From Arcanobacterium_A sp034173665 (lineage in GTDB: Bacteria > Actinomycetota > Actinomycetes > Actinomycetales > Actinomycetaceae), in NCBI GenBank assembly GCA_034173665.1, contig JAXFDG010000158.1, positions 1 to 6,103 on the forward strand: DNA of 6,103 bases, given 5' to 3'. The translations under genes were made by a program, and so were the position numbers. Positions 1 through 5,123 of this stretch are shown here, one piece after another. How positions within the stretch are numbered: position 1 is the first letter of the stretch; every line of letters begins with the position of its first letter. The notes under the pieces are model-generated. The model made no database searches and was not told the origin of the DNA. It saw nothing but the letters and a program-made list of their open reading frames with translations.

Positions 1-332
1 GATTCAGGGTAGTCAGGGAGGGCAAATCCCTGTTCTTGAAGCTCTTTAATCGCTGCTACTAGTTGGGGAACCGAAGCGGAAATATTCGGTAACTTAATAA
101 TATTTGCACTTGGATCTAGAGTGAGAGCGCCCAGTTCAGAAAGGGCGTCGGAAGTACGTTGTTCTGCTGGTAGCTGATCGGAAAATGCGGCAAGGATTCT
201 TCCAGAAAGTGAAATATCGTAAGAATCGACGTCGATTTCGGCAACTTTTGCAAACGCAGAAAAAATTGGCAGGAGCGAGGCGCTCGCAAGCATTGGAGAT
301 TCGTCGGTATGAGTGTAAATAATTTTCGCCAT
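1..332 (-). CDS. icd: NADP-dependent isocitrate dehydrogenase, monomeric type (N-terminal part)
   Basis: This is the N-terminal 110 residues of the monomeric (about 740-residue) NADP isocitrate dehydrogenase, a cytoplasmic TCA-cycle enzyme that decarboxylates isocitrate to 2-oxoglutarate and makes NADPH. The translation begins MAKIIYTHTDESPMLASASL and carries the family hallmarks I recognise: the KIIYTxTDExPxLA opening, DISLSGRILAAF (residues 39-50) and NIIKLPNISASVPQL (77-91), followed by AAIKELQEQGFALPDYPE. These differ clearly from the homodimeric E. coli-type enzyme. The ATG (complement of 330-332) has AGGAG (complement of 339-343) six bases upstream, and the family opening begins right there, so the start is secure. 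The rest of the gene, including most catalytic residues, lies beyond the left edge. It is divergent from the phosphatase gene. Confidence 0.95.
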   Translation of the reverse strand, partial: MAKIIYTHTDESPMLASASLLPIFSAFAKVAEIDVDSYDISLSGRILAAFSDQLPAEQRTSDALSELGALTLDPSANIIKLPNISASVPQLVAAIKELQEQGFALPDYPE

Positions 333-376
333 CAGTAACTCCTAGGAAAAACGTCCTACTTACTTCTTCTCTAGTT

Positions 377-382
377 ATTTTA
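377..382 (-). promoter_or_regulatory. possible -10 box of the icd promoter
   Basis: Read on the minus strand this is TAAAAT, matching the actinobacterial TANNNT -10 pattern. Transcription from about position 370 would give a leader of roughly 38 bases containing the AGGAG ribosome site of icd. No good -35 hexamer sits at the right distance. A TTGACC (complement of 433-438) is too far upstream to pair with it. Tentative. Confidence 0.3.
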
Positions 383-468
383 TTGCAAAATGTGTTCTGC
401 GTCTTATTTTCTCGCCGAATCTATGTGAACTCGGTCAAGAATTATTAAAAGTTCAAAATTTTATTTGA

Positions 469-474
469 TATATA
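469..474 (+). promoter_or_regulatory. possible extended -10 box for the phosphatase gene
   Basis: TGATATATA (466-474) reads as an extended -10 element, TG-A-TATATA. Transcription starting near 481 would leave a leader of about 44 bases before the preferred ATG at 525, long enough to include the ribosome site at 513-520. The -35 region (around 446-451) is poor, as is common with extended -10 promoters. If correct, the upstream TTG (465) and ATG (474) could not be translated from this transcript. Tentative. Confidence 0.3.
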
Positions 475-512
475 TGGCGATTTCATGCTTAGAATCGGGT
501 ATATCACCAGTT

Positions 513-520
513 AAAGGCGG
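513..520 (+). promoter_or_regulatory. ribosome binding site that selects the ATG at 525
   Basis: AAAGGCGG lies at 513-520, with the AAAGG part seven bases before ATG 525. Neither the TTG at 465 nor the ATG at 474 has a purine-rich site at a useful distance; both are preceded by AT-rich sequence. This favours initiation at 525 over the longer reading frame. Confidence 0.5.
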
Positions 521-524
521 ATTT

Positions 525-980
525 ATGGAAAGATGGCAGCTGGGAGAAGGCGTTGTTGAATTCCCTTCAGGGCGACGCATTCGGGCCCGTTCCTGGAAAA
601 CTGATGTAGCTCAGGTAGCTGATCTTTCCATTGTTTTAACTACTGTTGCTGGGAAAAACTTTGCTGCCGAGCATGGGTACCCAGGGAAGAATGAAACAAT
701 TATCATCGATTGGCCTGATGAGCGGCTCCCGCGCCGAACGGTGCAAGCTACCCGGATTCTTCGCGATGTGTGGGAACGTAGCGAAAAAGAATTAGTTGAA
801 ATTACTTGCCGTGGCGGAGTGGGGCGAACTGGAAGCGCTCTTGCAATTATTGCAACTTTTGAGGGGATGAATGCTCTCGAAGCAATTGACTTTGTGCGCA
901 AGAATTACAATGAAAATTCTGTAAAGTCTCATGCGCAGCGAGGATTTTTATTAGATTTTAATCCAGAGAATAATGGATAA
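525..980 (+). CDS. small protein-tyrosine-phosphatase-like protein
   Basis: A 151-residue cytoplasmic protein of the cysteine-dependent phosphatase superfamily. The signature loop is TCRGGVGRTGSALA: nucleophile Cys95 and phosphate-binding Arg101 form CX5R, followed by Thr-Gly. A WPD triplet at residues 63-65 (IDWPDERLP) supplies the likely general acid Asp65, as in the classical WPD loop. The N-terminal VEFPSGRRIRARSW is typical of a compact actinobacterial phosphatase family. No signal peptide or membrane segment is visible. The residue before the catalytic Cys is Thr rather than the usual His. The frame could open earlier at TTG 465 or ATG 474, but those add a 20- or 17-residue leader of no evident family character, while 525 has a ribosome site. 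Its target is unknown; tyrosine, serine/threonine or a small-molecule phosphate are all possible. It stands alone, 76 bases before the next gene. Confidence 0.82.
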   Translation: MERWQLGEGVVEFPSGRRIRARSWKTDVAQVADLSIVLTTVAGKNFAAEHGYPGKNETIIIDWPDERLPRRTVQATRILRDVWERSEKELVEITCRGGVGRTGSALAIIATFEGMNALEAIDFVRKNYNENSVKSHAQRGFLLDFNPENNG

Positions 981-1026
981 TTTGCGATTTTTAGTTATTT
1001 TCTAGAACTTTATTAATTTTTGAATT

Positions 1027-1032
1027 TATATT
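1027..1032 (+). promoter_or_regulatory. possible -10 box for the hydrolase gene
   Basis: TATATT in an AT-rich spacer matches the TANNNT pattern and would start transcription near 1039, upstream of every candidate start of the hydrolase. No clear -35 is present, and AT-rich spacers give such matches easily, so this is weak. Confidence 0.22.
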
Positions 1033-1056
1033 ATTTTTAGACTTTTCAAGATTGGA

Positions 1057-1938
1057 TTGAAATCCGGAATCGTTCTAATTTCTCTGCTGATAGGGGAGAA
1101 ATCCGTAAGATATTTCCGTTCGACTGAGTCAGTGGTGTATTCTCCAAGGGTGACTAATCTGGATCAAGTAGAAGAGCAGGGCCAACTCGCGGCGAGTTCG
1201 CCTGAGCGAGAGGTTGTGCAAAATCTTCTTGCGCTTGATATTGCTTGTGAAGAAGTTGAGCGATATGGAATGCATCCGGATCAGTTTATTGAATGGTATG
1301 GACCAACAGACGGAAAAGTTGTTTGTTTTGTTCATGGCGGATATTTTCATGAAGACGGCACTCTTGGATATCTTCGTCCAGCAGCACTTGCTTTGGCGGA
1401 AGCAGGATATCGAGTTGCTTTAGTTGAGTACCGATTTATTGATGGAGCCCCGGAATTATCTTTAGAGGATGTCGCAGCTTTGACTCGTCATCCACAATTG
1501 GCTAATGCGATTTGGTTAGGGCACTCTGCTGGATCAATTCTTGTTTTCCATGCAATTTTTAATGAAGAATTAGCTCCCAAACATGGAGTAGTGCTTGCTC
1601 CAATCTTTGACTTGCGCCGCGATGTTGAAGAATTTCAAAAGGATACGCCTTCAGTTCTTGCTCGTTGGATTGGTGGTTCTCCAACAGCAATTCCAGATGT
1701 ATATGCGCAGCTTGACCCAGCAGTGCAGTATGCTCGCTTAGGCGCAGATGCCTTTTCTCGTCTCGGTCTGCGACTCGATATGATTCATGGCGTTTTGGAT
1801 CGAACAATCCCCGCGCAACGAACTCGGGAGCTTAGCACTGAGCCTTTTAATATTGCGATGGTTCCAGACGCGAATCATGTGGACGTGATTCGCCCGGGGC
1901 ATGATGCTTGGATTTTGCTACTTGGAGCGCTTGGCTAA
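1057..1938 (+). CDS. alpha/beta hydrolase, kynurenine-formamidase-like
   Basis: A cytoplasmic alpha/beta-hydrolase-fold enzyme. Numbering from the TTG at 1057 (293 residues), the oxyanion-hole motif is HGGYF (93-97), the nucleophile elbow GHSAGS (155-160) with Ser157, the likely acid Asp248 in HGVLDRTIP, and the catalytic His274 in ANHVDV. The HGGYF...GYLRPAALALAEAGYRVALVEYR arrangement resembles kynurenine formamidases and related esterases, but no tryptophan-catabolism gene is nearby, so the substrate is open. The start is uncertain. TTG 1057 has no good ribosome site and adds a short hydrophobic run (GIVLISLLIG) that is too short for a signal peptide. A strong AGGGGAG (1092-1098) points instead to the GTA codon at 1105, giving VRYFRSTESVVYSPRV. 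GTG codons at 1132 and 1135 are fallbacks. It lies 76 bases after the phosphatase and 154 before the peptidase, so it is probably its own unit. Confidence 0.8.
   Translation: MKSGIVLISLLIGEKSVRYFRSTESVVYSPRVTNLDQVEEQGQLAASSPEREVVQNLLALDIACEEVERYGMHPDQFIEWYGPTDGKVVCFVHGGYFHEDGTLGYLRPAALALAEAGYRVALVEYRFIDGAPELSLEDVAALTRHPQLANAIWLGHSAGSILVFHAIFNEELAPKHGVVLAPIFDLRRDVEEFQKDTPSVLARWIGGSPTAIPDVYAQLDPAVQYARLGADAFSRLGLRLDMIHGVLDRTIPAQRTRELSTEPFNIAMVPDANHVDVIRPGHDAWILLLGALG
1092..1098 (+). promoter_or_regulatory. strong Shine-Dalgarno in front of a GTA codon
   Basis: AGGGGAG is the best ribosome site near the hydrolase start. Six bases (1099-1104) separate it from an in-frame GTA at 1105-1107, the ideal spacing for a start codon. 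No in-frame ATG, GTG or TTG lies 4-12 bases downstream of it. Either GTA is used as a rare start, or a former GTG has changed by one base, or the match is accidental. Confidence 0.5.
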
Positions 1939-2036
1939 AACTGCCACCCGGTGCATTATCTGCAGCTAAACGCATTACCTATCTAAATACCAATTAGTAT
2001 CCGGTGAGGTATTGCAAATTTGGGCGTTCTCTAAAA

Positions 2037-2078
2037 CCGAGTTATTGGAGCACTGATTATCGACATCTGAAAACTCGG
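2037..2078 (+). repeat. 7-bp inverted repeat upstream of the aminopeptidase gene
   Basis: CCGAGTT (2037-2043) and AACTCGG (2072-2078) are perfect inverted copies separated by 28 bases. The right arm abuts the proposed -10 box at 2080-2085. It could be a regulator-binding dyad with half-sites about 35 bases apart, or chance. It is not followed by a T-run and does not look like a terminator. Confidence 0.3.
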
Positions 2079-2079
2079 G

Positions 2080-2085
2080 TAAACT
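2080..2085 (+). promoter_or_regulatory. -10 box for a probably leaderless aminopeptidase transcript
   Basis: TAAACT matches TANNNT and ends seven bases before the ATG at 2093, so transcription would begin at or next to the A of the start codon. That is the layout of leaderless actinobacterial genes. It is consistent with the lack of a Shine-Dalgarno in the preceding 20 bases (only a weak AAAG). A -35 is poorly defined; TTATCG (2058-2063) lies at about the right distance. Confidence 0.42.
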
Positions 2086-2092
2086 AAAGACT

Positions 2093-3370
2093 ATGGCAGA
2101 GCAAAATATTTCTGAAGTAGATACTTTTCGTAAGGCATATGCAGATTTTCTAAATTCCGCTCCGAGTTCTTATCATGCGGCAGCACAGATTGTTGAAAAA
2201 CTATCGGGTGTTGGATTTGTTGAAGTAGATGAACATGAGCCTTGGATTGATACGAATCTTGGTTTCGTGCAACGTGCTGGAGCTGTTGTTGCTTGGCGTA
2301 AACCTCGTACTCTGCAGAAAGATGCGGGGTTCCGCATTGTTGGTTCTCATACGGATTCTCCTTCATTTAAGCTTAAGCCGAATCCGAACGCTTTTAACTA
2401 TGGTTTCTCCCAAGTAAATGTTGAAGTTTATGGTGGGCCATTATTGAACTCTTGGTTAAACCGTGATCTTGGGCTCGCGGGGCTGCTAACTACGATTGAC
2501 GGTGCACAGTATCTTGTGAAGACTCCGCCAATTATGACTATCCCACAGCTTGCGCCTCATTTGGATCGTTCAGTTCGACAGTCGTTACAACTTTCTGAGC
2601 AGCAAGATTACCATCCGATTTGGGGGATTGGAGAACAAGATTTATTTTCTTACCTTGCTCAGAATGCTGGAGTTGCAGCAGAAAAAATTGCTGGTTTTGA
2701 TATCTATGCTTATAACGTTGAGCCTGCGCGTGAATTTGGCGGTGAAGCTGGTGATTCCTTCTTTGCAAGTGGAAGGCAAGATAACCTCAGTTCTGCATTT
2801 GCGAGTCTAGTTGGGTTTATGAACGCTCCTGAGTCTGAGGATGTGCAAATTTATGTGGCTTTTGATCATGAAGAGGTTGGTTCAGAGACTTTTACTGGTG
2901 CCAGTGGGCCGTTTCTTGAGCAGATATTACGTCGCTTAAGTGTTGCTGCCGGTAATTCCGAAGAAAATTTCTTGCGAATGTTGGCAAATTCTTCCTGTAT
3001 TTCCGCAGATGCCGGGCATTCAATTAATCCGAATCAAGCTGCGAAACACGATCCGAATCATCATCCGATTCTTGGTTCTGGACCGATGTTAAAAATTAAT
3101 GCAAATCAGCGGTATGCCACCGAGGCTCAAGGTATTGCGCTATGGCTGAGAGCTTGTTTAGAGTCTGGGCAGAGTACGCAAGAATTTGTTTCTCATAATG
3201 ATGTTCCATGCGGTTCAACAATTGGTCCGTTCACGGCGAGTCGTTTTGGCATTGTGACGGTAGATGTTGGAGTGCCATTGTTATCGATGCATTCGGTACG
3301 CGAAATTTCAAATGTCAATGACGTTTTTGCACTTTCAGAAATTCTGCGTGCTTATTATGCCGGAGCTTAA
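2093..3370 (+). CDS. apeB: M18 family zinc aminopeptidase
   Basis: A 425-residue cytoplasmic metallo-aminopeptidase of family M18 (aspartyl aminopeptidase / ApeB / yeast aminopeptidase I type) that removes N-terminal residues from peptides, with acidic residues preferred in several members. The two-zinc site is complete: His86 and Asp88 in GSHTDSP, bridging Asp230 in GRQDNLSS, catalytic Glu260 and ligand Glu261 in DHEEVGS, Asp306 in SADAGH, and His400 in SMHSVRE. The length is normal for bacterial members, and the N-terminal DTFRKAYADFLNSAPSSYHAA is the usual family opening, which supports ATG 2093. Family members form large tetrahedral dodecamers; that is family knowledge, not visible here. 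The start appears leaderless. The stop codon lies three bases before the ligase ATG, so the two are probably one transcript. The symbol follows the probable M18 aminopeptidase 2 naming; exact specificity cannot be read from sequence. Confidence 0.95.
   Translation: MAEQNISEVDTFRKAYADFLNSAPSSYHAAAQIVEKLSGVGFVEVDEHEPWIDTNLGFVQRAGAVVAWRKPRTLQKDAGFRIVGSHTDSPSFKLKPNPNAFNYGFSQVNVEVYGGPLLNSWLNRDLGLAGLLTTIDGAQYLVKTPPIMTIPQLAPHLDRSVRQSLQLSEQQDYHPIWGIGEQDLFSYLAQNAGVAAEKIAGFDIYAYNVEPAREFGGEAGDSFFASGRQDNLSSAFASLVGFMNAPESEDVQIYVAFDHEEVGSETFTGASGPFLEQILRRLSVAAGNSEENFLRMLANSSCISADAGHSINPNQAAKHDPNHHPILGSGPMLKINANQRYATEAQGIALWLRACLESGQSTQEFVSHNDVPCGSTIGPFTASRFGIVTVDVGVPLLSMHSVREISNVNDVFALSEILRAYYAGA
3362..3365 (+). 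promoter_or_regulatory. ribosome binding site of the ligase inside the aminopeptidase gene
   Basis: GGAG within the last codons of the aminopeptidase gene lies eight bases before ATG 3374. Ribosomes ending at the TAA (3368-3370) would finish next to this site, so translational coupling of the two genes is expected. Confidence 0.6.
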
Positions 3371-3373
3371 AGT

Positions 3374-5035
3374 ATGGATTATTCCCAGGTTTCACCTGCA
3401 GTCAGTTTGGCTTTGGCGGCACAGAACCACCCTGAACGGCAAAGTATTATTTACGGATCTTTCAAGCTGACGGTTTCTGAGTCGCAAGATTTGGTAAAGC
3501 AAATTTCTCGCGCTTTCCAAACTCTTAACTTATTACCTGGCGCAAGAGTTGCGGTAGTTTCCCGCAATAGTCCGTATCATTTATTGGTTAATCTTGCCTG
3601 TGATGTTTTAGGTTTAGTTTTTGTACCAATTTCTTATCGCCTAACAGCGGTTGAGCTAAATGAATTATTTGAAATTTGCGCACCAAGCGTGGTTCTTTTT
3701 GATTTAGAAACTGTAGCTCGTGAGGATTTTTCGAAAATTCAGAGCGGCTCTGCTAGGTTTTTTATAATCGCCGACGACGTGCATCACTCACCAGAAGAAT
3801 GTCAGGCTGCGATTTCACTTGGGGAAAAATATGGGGTGCAGTCATTCCATAGTTTTTTCACTGAGCTTGAGAAGATTACATCTATTAATTCAAAAGAGCA
3901 GACGAGTAATTCAGAAGAACAAATAGAACTAAGGGAGTCTACAACAGCACAAGTGGCACGTAGTGCTGCGGAAATTGCGGCACTGTTATTTACTTCCGGC
4001 TCTTCTGGTAAGCCAAAGGCTGTTGGACTCACTCGTGAACAGTTGTGGTGGGGGAATCAGAATTTTCGTCAAGGTTTTGAATACTCAAATCTTGACGTGC
4101 TTGCGGTAGTTGCGCCACTTTCACATATTGGTGGATACAACGGAACCACTATGGATATTTTTTCGCATGGTGGAACAGTTGTGCTTGTGCGAGAGTTTCT
4201 GCCGAAAGAATTGCTGCAGCAGTTACATGAGCATAAAGTTTCAATGATGTTTGCGGTGCCGGCAGTTTATAACGGACTCCTGCAAACAGGCGATTTTTCG
4301 CGCACATTTCTACCTGAGTTCACGAAACCCTTAATTGGTGGAGCAGTAGCGCCAGTATCGTTATTAGAAAAACTTGAGGCTGCTGGTTTTCTTCCCATAA
4401 ATGTTTGGGGGATGACGGAGACCTCTGCCTCAGGTGCATGTTTAAGTCAAGATAATGCACAAAATTATCGTGGAAGTATTGGTTTGCCTTTTTTGCATAA
4501 CTCAATTCGTGTTATCAATCCAGAAACCTTGCAAGAGGCGGAGGTGGATCAGGAAACTTCTCGCCGTCGGGGAGAATTATTAATTCGTGGTGCAAGCGTA
4601 ATCCGTAACTATTGGAATAATCCGGAAGCTGATCGTGAAGGATTCTACGAAGGCTATTTACGGACTGGAGATCTTGTTGAGATTGATAGCTCTGGGATGC
4701 TTTGGGTGATGGGGCGCCTTAGCAACATCATTAATACTGCTGGAGTGAAAGTATCAGCAGAAGAAGTAATTCGAGTGTATTTGCGCCACCCGTTAATCTC
4801 TGATTGTTGTGTAGTGGGGATTCCAGACCCGCATTGGGGCGAATCTGTTGCGCTGTTAGCTGTGCTTGATTCTGATAGGGCAGTGAGTCCAGAGTTATCT
4901 GAGATGCAAGATTTTGCGCGAGGAACATTGGCTGGATATAAAATCCCGCGACACCTCAAGTACGTTGAATCAATTCCCTTGAACAGTAATGGGAAAGTCG
5001 ATCGCGAGGCAGCGCGGCAAATGTTTCTTGCGTAG
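3374..5035 (+). CDS. AMP-forming acyl-CoA synthetase-like ligase
   Basis: A 553-residue class I adenylate-forming enzyme (ANL superfamily) that should activate a carboxylate with ATP and probably pass it to coenzyme A. The core motifs are in order: P-loop FTSGSSGKPK (206-215), APLSHIGGYNG (247-257), adenine-binding WGMTET (345-350), ribose-binding TGD (431-433), hinge GRLSNIINTAGVKVS (447-461) and the catalytic lysine K541 in PLNSNGK near the C-terminus. All key residues for adenylation are present. The hinge has Asn451 where many relatives have Asp. Residues about 165-197, just before the P-loop, form a polar linker with a small internal duplication. No signal peptide or carrier domain is visible. 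The substrate is unknown: fatty acid, aryl acid or o-succinylbenzoate are all possible. It is longer than a typical actinobacterial MenE, and no menaquinone gene is nearby, so I do not call it menE. It is coupled to the upstream peptidase gene and convergent with lipA. Confidence 0.9.
   Translation: MDYSQVSPAVSLALAAQNHPERQSIIYGSFKLTVSESQDLVKQISRAFQTLNLLPGARVAVVSRNSPYHLLVNLACDVLGLVFVPISYRLTAVELNELFEICAPSVVLFDLETVAREDFSKIQSGSARFFIIADDVHHSPEECQAAISLGEKYGVQSFHSFFTELEKITSINSKEQTSNSEEQIELRESTTAQVARSAAEIAALLFTSGSSGKPKAVGLTREQLWWGNQNFRQGFEYSNLDVLAVVAPLSHIGGYNGTTMDIFSHGGTVVLVREFLPKELLQQLHEHKVSMMFAVPAVYNGLLQTGDFSRTFLPEFTKPLIGGAVAPVSLLEKLEAAGFLPINVWGMTETSASGACLSQDNAQNYRGSIGLPFLHNSIRVINPETLQEAEVDQETSRRRGELLIRGASVIRNYWNNPEADREGFYEGYLRTGDLVEIDSSGMLWVMGRLSNIINTAGVKVSAEEVIRVYLRHPLISDCCVVGIPDPHWGESVALLAVLDSDRAVSPELSEMQDFARGTLAGYKIPRHLKYVESIPLNSNGKVDREAARQMFLA
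3886..3921 (+). repeat. imperfect 21-base in-frame tandem duplication in the ligase gene
   Basis: TAATTCAAAAGAGCA (3886-3900) and TAATTCAGAAGAACA (3907-3921) match at 13 of 15 bases with a 21-base period, exactly seven codons. In protein this gives the paired heptads INSKEQT and SNSEEQI in the polar linker before the P-loop. Slippage in a tolerant surface loop is the simplest explanation. Confidence 0.6.
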
Positions 5036-5040
5036 GCGGG

Positions 5041-5123
5041 CACTAAGCTCTCCAGTTATAGAGAGTCTTAATGTAGTAGGGGCCCACTGCTGTTTGAGTG
5101 TAGCTGTAACTTATAGCTTAGTG
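5041..5123. repeat. inverted repeat spanning the ligase/lipA convergent spacer
   Basis: CACTAAGCT (5041-5049) and AGCTTAGTG (5115-5123) are perfect 9-base inverted copies that bracket the whole spacer. The right arm includes the lipA stop codon (complement of 5118-5120). A smaller hairpin, AAG-CTCTC (5045-5052) with GAGAG-T-CTT (5061-5069) and an eight-base loop, shares the left arm and would compete with it. Neither is followed by a T-run on either strand, so a classical intrinsic terminator is not shown. A two-way transcript-end structure is plausible from position only. Confidence 0.4.

Noticed and set aside
418..438. TTGACC and TAGATT on the minus strand as an icd promoter
   Set aside because: The two hexamers are separated by only nine bases, far from the usual 16-18.
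465..524. A 20-residue N-terminal extension of the phosphatase from TTG 465 or ATG 474
   Set aside because: It has no ribosome site and no family-like residues, and it overlaps a possible extended -10 box; the ATG at 525 has a suitable purine-rich site.
611..901. A 96-codon minus-strand frame opposite the phosphatase
   Set aside because: It is very rich in Arg, Ser and Thr, as expected for the antisense of this gene, and the plus strand carries the clear CX5R protein.
1932..1950. A TGGC/GCCA hairpin at the end of the hydrolase gene as a terminator
   Set aside because: The stem is only four to five base pairs, overlaps the coding end and has no T-run after it.
3374..5035. Naming the ligase menE
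   Set aside because: It is longer than typical actinobacterial MenE and has no menaquinone-biosynthesis neighbours; the motifs show only the general ANL superfamily.
4654..5043. A 129-codon open frame on the minus strand opposite the ligase
   Set aside because: It lies wholly over the conserved C-terminal ligase domain, has no ribosome site or recognisable domain, and its composition is what an antisense frame of a coding gene gives.
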